Assembly (NCBI GenBank): GCA_934444735.1
Contig: CAKSDE010000015.1
Location: forward strand, 3,656-67,655
Source of the DNA: an uncultured Clostridia bacterium
GTDB taxonomy: Bacteria; Bacillota; Clostridia; UBA1381
Direction: 5' to 3'
Length of the DNA: 64,000 bases
This document shows, piece by piece, positions 7,433 through 15,448 of this stretch; position 1 is the stretch's first letter; every line of letters starts with the position of its first letter. A program made the translations under genes and the position numbers. The notes under the pieces were generated by a model. The model was not told the origin of the DNA. It saw only the letters and a list, made by a program, of their open reading frames with translations, and searched no databases.

Positions 7433-9256
7433 TTATTTACCGTTTCTCGCTTTTGCTCTCAAATCGGTTTTTAAAATACGCTTACGCATTCTTAAATGGT
7501 TCGGCGTTACCTCCAAAAGCTCATCGTCCGCAATAAAATCAAGACACTGCTCCAAGCTCAGATTTCTCGGCGGAACAAGCTTTAATGCATCATCGGAACC
7601 CGACGCACGCGTATTGGTAACGTGCTTTCTCTTGCAGACATTTACAACAATATCCTCAAGTCTTGAATTTTCGCCGACTATCATTCCTTCATACACCTTA
7701 ACACCCGCGCCTATAAAGAGCGTTCCGCGCTCCTGTGCGTTAAAGAGTCCGTATGTGACCGACTCGCCGTTCTCCCATGCAATAAGCGCACCTCTCGAGC
7801 GGCTCTGGAAATCGCCCTTATACGGTTCATATCCGTCAAGAATACTGTTTATGATGCCCGTTCCCTTTGTCGCCGTCATCAGCTCACTTCTGTAGCCGAT
7901 AAGTCCGCGTGACGGAATCTTGAACTCAAGCCGCACATAATTCTGCGCAGTCGGCGCCATATTGAGCATCTCGCCTTTTCGCAAAATCACGCCGTCCATA
8001 ACCGTTCCGGTATATTCCTCCGGCACATCTATCGTCAGATGCTCAACCGGCTCGCATTTTACACCGTCGATTGTCTTATATATAACAACCGGGTTGGAAA
8101 CCTGAAATTCGTAGCCCTCACGGCGCATATTTTCAATAAGAACCGAAAGATGCAACTCACCTCTTCCAGACACGGTGAATGCCTCGGTTGTATCGGTATC
8201 TTCAACACGCAGGCTTATGTTTGAATCCAGTTCTCTGTAGAGCCTGTCGCGCAGATGGCGTGATGTTACGAATTTGCCGTCCTGTCCGGCAAACGGACTG
8301 TCATTTACGCTGAACGTCATCGAAAGCACAGGCTCATCTATCTTTACAAACGGCAGTGCGTCCGGACATTCGGGATCGCATATCGTCTCACCGATATTTA
8401 TATCCGTAATTCCCGAAACGGCAACGACATCTCCCGTGCCGACCTCATCGGCAATCCCCTTATTCAAGCCCTCAAAGGTGTAGAGCTTGGTAGCTTTTCC
8501 GCGCGCAACGCTGCCGTCCGCTTTGCATACGGCAAGCTGCATATTTGTCTTGATCATTCCGCGCTGAATCTTACCTACCGCAATTCTTCCGGTATATTCA
8601 TCATAATCGATATTTGAAACCAGCATCTGGAAAGGCGCGTCCTCCTCGCCCTCCGGGCATGGGATTGTATTTACTATCAGCTCAAAAAGCTCTTTTAAGT
8701 CCTTGTTCGGCTGCTCCGGATTATATTCGGCAGTCGCCCAGCCGTCACGACCCGACGCGTATATAACGGGTGTGTCGAGCTGCTCATCTGTTGCGCCAAG
8801 GTCGATAAAAAGCTCCAAAATTTCGTCAACCACTTCATACGGACGTGCATTCGGGCGGTCCACCTTATTTACAACGATAATCGGCTTTAAATCCAATGCG
8901 AGCGCTTTTGACAAAACAAAACGCGTCTGCGGCATACAGCCCTCAAATGCATCAACCAGCAAGAGTACGCCGTCCACCATTTCCAGTCCGCGCTCAACCT
9001 CGCCGCCGAAGTCCGCGTGCCCCGGTGTATCTATAATGTTAATCTTCACTCCGTTATAATAAAGAGAAGTATTTTTCGCAAGAATTGTGATTCCGCGCTC
9101 ACGCTCCAAATCATTCGAGTCCATAACACGCTCGTCCACCTGCTCATTCTCTCTGAATGTTCCGCTTTGTTTCAGCATCGCATCAACCAGCGTTGTCTTT
9201 CCGTGATCGACATGGGCAATTATCGCGATATTTCTTATATTTTCCCTGTTTATCAT
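7433..9256 (-). CDS. typA: Translational GTPase TypA/BipA
   Basis: The 607-residue protein is full length for TypA. The G1 motif A-H-V-D-H-G-K-T-T-L is near residues 14-23, G3 D-T-P-G-H near 76 and G4 N-K-V-D near 130. EF-Tu-like domain 2, EF-G-like domains and the TypA-specific C-terminal region follow. It binds the ribosome as an EF-G-like GTPase and helps large-subunit assembly and growth under stress such as cold. It has its own promoter and terminator and is monocistronic. Confidence 0.97.
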   Translation of the reverse strand: MINRENIRNIAIIAHVDHGKTTLVDAMLKQSGTFRENEQVDERVMDSNDLERERGITILAKNTSLYYNGVKINIIDTPGHADFGGEVERGLEMVDGVLLLVDAFEGCMPQTRFVLSKALALDLKPIIVVNKVDRPNARPYEVVDEILELFIDLGATDEQLDTPVIYASGRDGWATAEYNPEQPNKDLKELFELIVNTIPCPEGEEDAPFQMLVSNIDYDEYTGRIAVGKIQRGMIKTNMQLAVCKADGSVARGKATKLYTFEGLNKGIADEVGTGDVVAVSGITDINIGETICDPECPDALPFVKIDEPVLSMTFSVNDSPFAGQDGKFVTSRHLRDRLYRELDSNISLRVEDTDTTEAFTVSGRGELHLSVLIENMRREGYEFQVSNPVVIYKTIDGVKCEPVEHLTIDVPEEYTGTVMDGVILRKGEMLNMAPTAQNYVRLEFKIPSRGLIGYRSELMTATKGTGIINSILDGYEPYKGDFQSRSRGALIAWENGESVTYGLFNAQERGTLFIGAGVKVYEGMIVGENSRLEDIVVNVCKRKHVTNTRASGSDDALKLVPPRNLSLEQCLDFIADDELLEVTPNHLRMRKRILKTDLRAKARNGK

Positions 9257-9329
9257 ACAGTCCTACTTCCTTTCGACGTTATCCAAATTACTCAGTGCAA
9301 ACCGAATCCGCCCACACTCTAACCCTATA

Positions 9330-9358
9330 ATTTTATCACAAAAATCCATGCATTACAA
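9330..9358 (-). promoter_or_regulatory. Promoter of typA
   Basis: On the minus strand TTGTAA (9358-9353) and TAAAAT (9335-9330) have a 17-bp spacer. The leader is about 68 nt. Confidence 0.6.
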
Positions 9359-9381
9359 TAAAAATATATTTTTTTGTGAAA

Positions 9382-10335
9382 TTAGAGCAATTTCGACATT
9401 GCATATTGGAAAAGCTCGTCTATTTCTGCTAATGTAACAGCCTTAAATACGCGGTTTTTCGTCTGCGCACTGTCACGCATACCCTTAATATACCACGCGA
9501 TATGCTTTCTCGCCTCTTTGATTCCGCGCACCTCGCCCTTATCTTCAACCAACATTCGGGTATGTTTTAGCGCCATCTCCAATTTGTCTTTATCCGTCGG
9601 GAAATATGTGACCTTTCCCGTTTTTCTCATTTCATCAATCTGCCTGAATATAAACGGATTTCCCTCAGCACCCCTTGCGACCATTACACCGTCGCACCCG
9701 GTTTCATCGCTCATTCTTTTCGCGTCCTCTGCCGAAAATATATCGCCGTTGCCGATAACCGGAATCGTAACCGCATTTTTCACGTGCTCAATCACGCGCC
9801 AATCCGCTTTTCCGCTGTAAAATTCCTCCCGCGTTCTGCCGTGTACCGCAATCATCGCCGCGCCGGCATCCTCAAGAATCTTCGCCATCTCGGGCGCATT
9901 TTCCTCCTCCCAGCCTTTTCGTATCTTAACCGTAACCGGGATTTTCACGGCGCGGCTTACCGCACGCACTATCTCCCCCGCTCTTTTTGGATTCTTCATA
10001 AGCGCGCATCCGTCACCGTTATTTACAATCTTCGGCATAGGGCAGCCCATATTTATATCCAAAAAATCCGCGCCTGCCTCCTCGACCAGCGGTGCAACCT
10101 CCGCCATAATTTCCGGCTCGCTCCCGAAAATCTGAATTGCATACGGTTTTTCGCCCGACTCCGTTTTCATCAAATCTTTCGTTTTCTTATCCTTATAATA
10201 AAGTCCTTTTGCGCTTATCATTTCAGAACAGGTTACACCGCACCCCATACTGCGGCATATCCGTCTGAAGGTCAGATCGGTAACCCCCGCCATAGGCCCC
10301 AAAAAAACTTTATTTTCCAATTCACCGATATTCAT
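9382..10335 (-). CDS. dusB: tRNA-dihydrouridine synthase DusB
   Basis: The 317-residue flavoprotein reduces specific uridines in the tRNA D-loop to dihydrouridine using FMN and NADPH. The N-terminal L-G-P-M-A-G-V-T-D segment, the active-site Cys in D-I-N-M-G-C-P-M-P and the FMN-phosphate site G-N-G-D-I are all visible. The reading frame is open 39 codons further upstream, but the ATG at 10335 is chosen because GAGAGG lies 6 nt before it and the family starts here. A promoter overlaps the end of the upstream LysM gene. Confidence 0.93.
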   Translation of the reverse strand: MNIGELENKVFLGPMAGVTDLTFRRICRSMGCGVTCSEMISAKGLYYKDKKTKDLMKTESGEKPYAIQIFGSEPEIMAEVAPLVEEAGADFLDINMGCPMPKIVNNGDGCALMKNPKRAGEIVRAVSRAVKIPVTVKIRKGWEEENAPEMAKILEDAGAAMIAVHGRTREEFYSGKADWRVIEHVKNAVTIPVIGNGDIFSAEDAKRMSDETGCDGVMVARGAEGNPFIFRQIDEMRKTGKVTYFPTDKDKLEMALKHTRMLVEDKGEVRGIKEARKHIAWYIKGMRDSAQTKNRVFKAVTLAEIDELFQYAMSKLL

Positions 10336-10423
10336 AGTACCTCTCAAAAAAGTATATTGCGGGAATGTAAAAAAGTTCGTTCCGCAAAATGCCAAAACAG
10401 TATTTTTTACAATCCCCAGCAAA

Positions 10424-10452
10424 AGTATATCACTATTTTGAAAGAAAGTCAA
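10424..10452 (-). promoter_or_regulatory. Promoter of dusB
   Basis: On the minus strand TTGACT (10452-10447) and TATACT (10429-10424) with a 17-bp spacer overlap the stop region of the LysM gene. This gives dusB SOS-independent transcription. Confidence 0.7.
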
Positions 10453-10453
10453 A

Positions 10454-10735
10454 TCAATAAATCGGAATCAAAAGCTCTTCACCGACATGAATAACCGCAT
10501 CTTCAAGCTCATTTATCGAAATGATTTCATTCACAAGCTTTCTCACGTCGGAATTTTTGCTGCTGTTCGCTTTTGCAATGCTCCATACACTGTCGCCGTA
10601 GCCTACCGTCACGCATACGGTTTCTTTCTCCAGTTTTCTTGCAAACGCCAGGTTCATCATCACCATCGCCGTCAGCACCAAGCCGATCCCTACCGTAATA
10701 CGTCTCCTTCTCATCATTCTTTTTCTCTTTGTCAT
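10454..10735 (-). CDS. yneA: LysM protein, YneA-like SOS cell-division inhibitor
   Basis: The 93-residue protein has a very basic start (K-R-K-R-M-M-R-R-R-R), one transmembrane segment (about 14-30) and a single C-terminal LysM domain (about 43-93: G-D-S-V-W-S-I-A-K-A-N, ending E-L-L-I-P-I-Y). That is the architecture of Bacillus YneA, which delays septation after DNA damage. SOS control is directly supported by two LexA-type boxes on the promoter. lexA itself, the usual neighbour, is not in the window. The ATG at 10735 follows GGAGGTG by about 7 nt; an in-frame TTG at 10750 overlaps that site and is rejected. Symbol given by architecture and regulation only. Confidence 0.82.
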   Translation of the reverse strand: MTKRKRMMRRRRITVGIGLVLTAMVMMNLAFARKLEKETVCVTVGYGDSVWSIAKANSSKNSDVRKLVNEIISINELEDAVIHVGEELLIPIY

Positions 10736-10757
10736 AATTAACACCTCCAAATTTTAT

Positions 10758-10771
10758 CGAATGTTTGTTCG
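10758..10771 (-). promoter_or_regulatory. LexA (Cheo) box, promoter-distal
   Basis: CGAATGTTTGTTCG; its reverse complement matches the Firmicute consensus CGAAC-N4-GTTCG except for one base. It sits just downstream of the predicted transcription start of the LysM gene. Confidence 0.75.
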
Positions 10772-10779
10772 TTATCTGT

Positions 10780-10808
10780 ATTATACCAGAACAGATGTTC
10801 GTTGTCAA
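10780..10808 (-). promoter_or_regulatory. Consensus sigma-A promoter of the LysM gene
   Basis: On the minus strand TTGACA (10808-10803) and TATAAT (10785-10780) are both perfect consensus with a 17-bp spacer. A LexA box occupies the spacer. Confidence 0.9.
10788..10801 (-). promoter_or_regulatory. LexA (Cheo) box inside the promoter spacer
   Basis: AGAACAGATGTTCG matches the consensus at 13 of 14 positions and lies between the -35 and -10 elements. It is 30 bp from the other box, three helical turns, so LexA dimers would bind the same face. Confidence 0.82.
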
Positions 10809-10851
10809 GTGTTTTTTTACAATTATTTCATATTTTGTACATCTAAAATTC

Positions 10852-10880
10852 TTGCATATCATTTCAAAATGTGATACAAT
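10852..10880 (+). promoter_or_regulatory. Promoter of the nitroreductase gene
   Basis: TTGCAT (10852-10857) and TACAAT (10875-10880) with a 17-bp spacer. Confidence 0.7.
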
Positions 10881-10920
10881 AGCTATGTATAGCAAAAATA
10901 TCAGAAAGGTGTGAATATAT

Positions 10921-11478
10921 ATGAACGTATGCGATGCCCTGAAAAACAGGCGGACAATAAGAAAATTCAAAAATATTCCTATCGGGCAGGAAAAACTAAA
11001 AGAGCTGGTAAATTACGCGCGCCTTGCCCCCTTTGCGGCAAATATACAGGCGCTCAGATATAAAATCGTAACAGACGAAAATACGTGTTCCGAAATCTTT
11101 TCACACATTCACTGGGCAGGCTATCTCCCCAACGGCGCGCCGAAAGAGGGACACAGACCGACAGCATATATCGCAGTTTTGGGAGATACCGAAATCAAAA
11201 AGAACTTCGAGACTGATGCCGGCGCCGCCGTACAGTCGATACTCCTCGGCGCATGGGAAATGGGAATCGGCACTTGCTGGATGGGAGCGATAGACCGCCC
11301 CGAGATATTAAAGCTTTTAAAATTGGGCGAAAAATTTTCCCTACTATATATTATAGCGCTCGGTTACGCAGACGAAGAAAGCCGCGAATCGAAATATTGC
11401 GGCAGTCCGAAATATTTTTACGATGAATCCGGCACGCTTAATGTCCCCAAACTTTCGCTTGACGATATTATCCTATAA
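10921..11478 (+). CDS. Nitroreductase family protein
   Basis: The 185-residue protein has the family start (L-K-N-R-R-T-I-R-K-F, FMN-phosphate contacts) and the later G-A-A-V-Q-S-I-L-L-G-A-W-E-M-G-I-G-T-C-W segment typical of small one-domain FMN nitroreductases. Such enzymes reduce nitro groups, quinones or enones with NAD(P)H; the substrate here is unknown. The gene is divergent from the SOS-regulated LysM gene. The AAAGGTG site is 9 nt from the ATG. The two-component genes follow after 26 bp and may be co-transcribed. Confidence 0.88.
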   Translation: MNVCDALKNRRTIRKFKNIPIGQEKLKELVNYARLAPFAANIQALRYKIVTDENTCSEIFSHIHWAGYLPNGAPKEGHRPTAYIAVLGDTEIKKNFETDAGAAVQSILLGAWEMGIGTCWMGAIDRPEILKLLKLGEKFSLLYIIALGYADEESRESKYCGSPKYFYDESGTLNVPKLSLDDIIL

Positions 11479-11504
11479 AAAAACACGAAAGAAGATGAAC
11501 TACT

Positions 11505-12188
11505 ATGTCAAATAAAATTCTTATAGCGGACGACGACCGCAGCATTGTTGAACTGATACGTCTTTATCTGGAAAAGGAAGGCTTTATATGTATAACCGCG
11601 GAAAACGGCAAAATCGCTCTTGATAAATTCAAATCCGATTCGCCGTCTTTGGTTATCTTGGACGTAATGATGCCCGAGATGGACGGCTGGCAGGTATGCC
11701 GTGAAATAAGAAAGACCTCCTCCACACCGATTATCATGCTTACGGCAAAGGGCGAAACCTTCGATAAGGTTTTAGGACTTGAACTCGGTGCCGACGATTA
11801 CATGGTAAAGCCTTTTGAAACAAAAGAGCTGATTGCACGTATAAAAGCGGTTTTAAGAAGAAGTGAAACAAAAAACGATTCTAAAGTCGAAGAAGTTTCA
11901 TACCCCGGGCTTACGGTAAATCTTTCAAATTACGAATTGAAAATCAACGATAAAATCACCGAGGTTCCGCCGAAAGAACTGGAGCTTTTGTATTTCCTCG
12001 CATCAAACCCGAACAGAGTTTTCACAAGAGAGCAGCTTTTGGAGGAGGTTTGGGGATTCGATTATTTCGGCGATTCGCGAACTGTCGATGTCCATATAAA
12101 GCGGCTGCGTGAAAAGCTTGAAAATATAAACGAAAACTGGCAGTTAAAGACTGTATGGGGCGTCGGCTATAAATTTGAGGTGAGATAA
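11505..12188 (+). CDS. OmpR/PhoB-family response regulator
   Basis: A 227-residue regulator with a complete receiver (acidic D9-D11, phosphoacceptor Asp53 in I-L-D-V-M-M-P, Thr80, Lys102) and a C-terminal winged-helix DNA-binding domain (about 130-227, S-R-T-V-D-V-H-I-K-R-L-R-E-K-L). The sensor kinase starts 2 bp after its stop codon, so they form one translationally coupled pair. The target genes are not evident. Confidence 0.93.
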   Translation: MSNKILIADDDRSIVELIRLYLEKEGFICITAENGKIALDKFKSDSPSLVILDVMMPEMDGWQVCREIRKTSSTPIIMLTAKGETFDKVLGLELGADDYMVKPFETKELIARIKAVLRRSETKNDSKVEEVSYPGLTVNLSNYELKINDKITEVPPKELELLYFLASNPNRVFTREQLLEEVWGFDYFGDSRTVDVHIKRLREKLENINENWQLKTVWGVGYKFEVR

Positions 12189-12189
12189 T

Positions 12190-13599
12190 ATGTTTAAGTC
12201 TGTCTTTCAAAGACTTATGTGGACAAGCTGCGCTATTTTGTTGGTTGTTATTCTCCTGATTACGGGGTCTATGACGCTTTTGTTAAACAAATACGTAAAA
12301 AACTCCAAATATGAGGCGGCGATAAATGCCTCCAAAACAATCGAGGGACTCACAACCACGCTTGCAATCGACGATTACAGCACACGGTCGATTTATTTTT
12401 ACAATAACTCGCTCGTTACCATATCCCATGTTTTAGATTCCGACATAACGGTAGTAAACAGTACGGGAGAAGTGTTCGCCTCCACAAGCCAGACAAAAAA
12501 CGTATCTTCCGAATATGTAAAGGCGGTTCTCTCGGGTGAAACCATCTCCGAGCGCGGTCACTTTACAGGCACAAACGGCAAAAGGCTTTACATAATCGGA
12601 GTTCCGATGCACTATAACGGCAAGATCGTCGGCGGAGTTTTCTTCAGCACCGATCTTCCCAAAATGAAGGACAATGTATACAGTATGCTGATGCTCGTGT
12701 TTATCGCCTGCATTACCGCGCTTTTAATCGCCTGCATACTCATATTCATCTACGCACGAAGAACCGCTATGCCTCTTCGCGAACTGAATAAAGCCGTGCT
12801 TGAAATCGCCTCGGGGAATTTCTCGAAAAGACTCCCTGCCGGAAAAGACGAGCTTGGTCAGCTCTCTTCGAGCTTTAACTATATGGCGTCATCTTTGGAG
12901 CGGCTTGAATCGATGCGCTCGGAATTTATATCCGACGTTTCGCACGAGTTGCGCACCCCGATGACATCAATATCCGGTTTTGTCGGCGGTATTTTGGACG
13001 GTACAATCCCACCCGAGCGCGAGCGCGAATATCTGGAAATCGTATATAACGAATCCAAACGTCTTGCCAAGCTCACAAATGATATGCTCGAAATGAGCAA
13101 AATGAACTCATCGGAATATAAGCTTGACGTAACAAAGTTCGATATAAACGAGCTTGTCCGCCTTTGCATAATTCAGCTTGAACAGAAGATCAGCGACAAA
13201 GGTCTTGAATTGGACGTAAATATGCCCGAGAACAAGCTTATCGTCCTTGCGGACAAAGGCTCAATACAGCGCGTCATAATAAACATTCTGGATAATGCCG
13301 TAAAATTCAGCTTTAAAGATACCACGATAAGCATATCGGTAATAAAAAAGGCAACAAAAGCGTATGTATCTATAGGAAATCTCGGATTCGGGATAGATGA
13401 AAAGGAGCTCCCGAACATCTTCGACAGATTCTATAAAACCGACAAATCGCGCTCAAAAGATAAATTGGGCGCAGGACTCGGACTTTCTTTGGTAAAAAAC
13501 ATTATCAATTTGCACAAACAAGAGATATGGGCAGAGAGTGTAGATACGGGAAAAAATTCAAAATTCACCAAATTTACATTCACTTTGGAATTATCATGA
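12190..13599 (+). CDS. Membrane sensor histidine kinase
   Basis: The 469-residue kinase has a transmembrane helix (about 13-33), an extracytoplasmic sensor (about 36-160, PAS/Cache-like), a second helix (about 165-187), a HAMP linker and a HisKA domain with His252 in D-V-S-H-E-L-R-T-P. An HATPase domain follows (N-I-L-D-N-A-V-K-F near 375, G-A-G-L-G-L-S near 430). It phosphorylates the regulator encoded just upstream. The signal is unknown. The architecture is WalK/ResE-like, but no essential-gene neighbours support that identity. Confidence 0.92.
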   Translation: MFKSVFQRLMWTSCAILLVVILLITGSMTLLLNKYVKNSKYEAAINASKTIEGLTTTLAIDDYSTRSIYFYNNSLVTISHVLDSDITVVNSTGEVFASTSQTKNVSSEYVKAVLSGETISERGHFTGTNGKRLYIIGVPMHYNGKIVGGVFFSTDLPKMKDNVYSMLMLVFIACITALLIACILIFIYARRTAMPLRELNKAVLEIASGNFSKRLPAGKDELGQLSSSFNYMASSLERLESMRSEFISDVSHELRTPMTSISGFVGGILDGTIPPEREREYLEIVYNESKRLAKLTNDMLEMSKMNSSEYKLDVTKFDINELVRLCIIQLEQKISDKGLELDVNMPENKLIVLADKGSIQRVIINILDNAVKFSFKDTTISISVIKKATKAYVSIGNLGFGIDEKELPNIFDRFYKTDKSRSKDKLGAGLGLSLVKNIINLHKQEIWAESVDTGKNSKFTKFTFTLELS

Positions 13600-13675
13600 T
13601 ATTTACTATTGATTATTTTTCCAAACAGTTGTAGAATAATATATGTATTTAAAAAATGAGAGGATTGATCAGAAA

Positions 13676-14647
13676 ATGGCAGAATTACGTTGGAACCCAC
13701 TTATAAAGGATTGGGTGATGATTGCATCAAACAGACAAAACAGACCGCAGATGCCAAAAGATTGGTGTCCGTTCTGTCCCGGTTCGGGAAAAGTACCCGA
13801 CAAATTCGATGTATTAAAATATGATAACGATTTTCCGGCTTTAAGCCAGAATCCGCCCGCGCCGGACGATGTGGAAACCGAGCTTTACAAAACCAAGCCG
13901 TCATACGGCAAATGCGAGGTTATACTCTACTCGCCGGAACACACAATAACGCTCCCCGAGCTTCCCAAAGATCATATACGCAAGTTGGTTGATTTATGGG
14001 AGAGCAGATTTGTCGAAATAAGCAGCGACGAAAAGATAAAATATGTATTTATATTTGAAAACAGAGGTGCAGCAGTCGGCGTTACAATGCCGCATCCGCA
14101 CGGTCAGATCTACGGCTACTCGGTAATACCTAAAAAAATCGAGCTTGAAATGGAATCCTTCAAAGAGCATAAGGCAAAGACAGGCAGCTGCCTAATGTGC
14201 GATATGCTCCGCGATGAAACAAAGGACGGCAGACGCGTTATTTTTGAAAATGACGATTTTATCACCTTCCTCCCCTTCTTCTCGGAATATCCGTACGGTA
14301 TGTACATAGCCGCAAAACGTCATATTCAAAATCTCACCGATATGACCGACAGCGAAAAGGACAATTTGGCGCAAATCTTAAAGGAAACCGCCGGAACGCT
14401 CGACAGCCTTTTCGGGTTCACCTTCCCGTATATGATGTGTATGTATCAGAATCCGGTCAACAGCGGTAACTGCGATTTCCACCATTTCCATATCGCATTC
14501 TATCCGCCTATGCGTTCGGCTGATAAGATCAAATATAACGCATCTTCCGAAACAGGCGCTTGGGCACACTGTAACCCGACCGCCCCCGAAGAAAAGGCAG
14601 AAGAACTCCGCGAGGCACATAAGCGCTTTTTGGAATCAATGAAATAA
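13676..14647 (+). CDS. galT: Galactose-1-phosphate uridylyltransferase
   Basis: The 323-residue HIT-superfamily enzyme carries the active-site H-P-H-G-Q motif near residue 141, whose second His forms the uridylyl intermediate, a C-P-F-C metal motif near 32 and the second-half F-H-H-F-H-I-A-F-Y-P-P segment. It exchanges UDP between glucose and galactose 1-phosphates in the Leloir pathway. galK and galE are not adjacent. The ATG at 13676 follows GAGAGG; a longer in-frame start at 13643 has no ribosome binding site and is not used. A terminator follows. Confidence 0.93.
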   Translation: MAELRWNPLIKDWVMIASNRQNRPQMPKDWCPFCPGSGKVPDKFDVLKYDNDFPALSQNPPAPDDVETELYKTKPSYGKCEVILYSPEHTITLPELPKDHIRKLVDLWESRFVEISSDEKIKYVFIFENRGAAVGVTMPHPHGQIYGYSVIPKKIELEMESFKEHKAKTGSCLMCDMLRDETKDGRRVIFENDDFITFLPFFSEYPYGMYIAAKRHIQNLTDMTDSEKDNLAQILKETAGTLDSLFGFTFPYMMCMYQNPVNSGNCDFHHFHIAFYPPMRSADKIKYNASSETGAWAHCNPTAPEEKAEELREAHKRFLESMK

Positions 14648-14652
14648 TGTTT

Positions 14653-14679
14653 AAAAGGAACTGTATAGTTCCTTTTTTA
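14653..14679 (+). terminator. Terminator of galT
   Basis: AAAAGGAACT (14653-14662) pairs with AGTTCCTTTT (14667-14676), with a GTAT loop and a T tract. Confidence 0.85.
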
Positions 14680-14722
14680 TTGGCAATTTGAAACAATAAA
14701 CAAATAAAATACAAAATTAGTA

Positions 14723-15006
14723 TTGATTTTTTGAAAATGCGGTGGTATAATATAAATACCACATACTAATATTTTAATATTATGCCTCAGGATATTTTTA
14801 AATATCCTTGTTTTGTTATCCAATTAATGCATTATCAAACAGATTTGTGTTTTGTTAAAAACGCAGGCTGCAATATGATATTTGTTTGATATGCATATAT
14901 TTGGAATATTAGTGTGTGGTAACCTAAATTCTAAGCCGCGTTTTTATGCGTGGCAATGGATTTATGTTGCCACGCATTTTTTATTGCGTGAGATTTTAGA
15001 AAGGAG
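14723..15006 (+). ncRNA. Structured leader RNA, copy 1 (with its promoter)
   Basis: The promoter is TTGATT (14723-14728), 17 bp, TATAAT (14746-14751); the RNA should start near 14758. Helices: P1 14757-14773 with 14905-14921, all 17 positions pairing; P2 14789-14796 with 14801-14808; P3 14833-14841 with 14883-14891. Long-range pairing: loop segment AAAAACGC-A-GGCT (14857-14869) with AGCCGCGTTTTT (14934-14945), with one bulged base. A terminator hairpin 14947-14956/14967-14976 precedes six T. TGCGTG (14985-14990) could re-pair with the 3' half of the terminator, and AAGGAG (15001-15006) ends the element. No convincing gene follows this copy before copy 2 begins. Confidence 0.85.
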
Positions 15007-15116
15007 TATAAACTTAATAAAAAAATACAATGTTTGTATTAACTACAAACGCCCAAGCGTTTGGCAGCCTTATTTGCAAACATTATACCATTTTTCTAAA
15101 AAGAACGAAATTGCTA
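15007..15116 (+). other. Spacer between leader copies
   Basis: Only a short possible frame (ATG at 15030, about 39 codons, running into the copy-2 promoter) is present, and it starts 23 nt after the ribosome binding site, too far for good initiation. It contains the hairpin AAACGC-CCAA-GCGTTT. It may be the remains of a gene once controlled by copy 1. Confidence 0.4.
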
Positions 15117-15397
15117 TTGCTTTTTGTTTATTATAATGGTATAATATAATTACCACATATTTTTAAACGCAATTGAATAATGTTTTTAGATATTCTTTTT
15201 TGAATATCTAATTTGTGTTACTAAATAAAGCTTTATATTTGCAAAAAACATCGGCTTTGTAAATCGAAAATTGCTTTATTCGGTAACAATTCGTGTTTAA
15301 AAATGTGTGGTAACATTTAAACCAAAGCCATGTTTTTATGCGTGGCAATGGTTTATGTTGCCACGCATTTTTTATTGCGTGAGATTTTAGAAAGGAG
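15117..15397 (+). ncRNA. Structured leader RNA, copy 2 (with its promoter)
   Basis: The promoter is TTGCTT (15117-15122), 17 bp, TATAAT (15140-15145). P1 pairs 15150-15175 with 15287-15313, about 24 bp with one bulge. P2 is 15188-15195 with 15202-15209; P3 is 15220-15231 with 15273-15284. Long-range pairing: AAAAACAT-C-GGCTTTG (15244-15259) with CAAAGCCATGTTTTT (15323-15337), 15 bp with one bulged base. The terminator stem is 15339-15348/15358-15367 with a T tract. A TGCGTG re-pairing segment is at 15376-15381 and AAAGGAG at 15391-15397. Helix sequences differ from copies 1 and 3 but pairing is kept. It precedes the stalk-domain gene. Confidence 0.88.
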
Positions 15398-15448
15398 TAT
15401 AAATTGAGGGGTAAGATTTTTACAAAAAAAAGAAAGGAAGAACGAAAA

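Noticed and set aside
9784..10494. 236-codon plus-strand frame opposite dusB
   Set aside because: It is a shadow of the dusB frame; the translation is low-complexity and unrelated to any family I know.
14905..14976. Possible T-box leader, because GTGTGGTAAC precedes a terminator
   Set aside because: The invariant AGGGUGGNACCGCG element and a specifier stem are absent, and the downstream genes are not synthetase, transporter or amino-acid genes.
14882..15136. 84-codon open frame on the plus strand across leader copy 1
   Set aside because: It crosses the conserved RNA helices and terminator, has no ribosome binding site, and copies 2 and 3 do not keep the frame.
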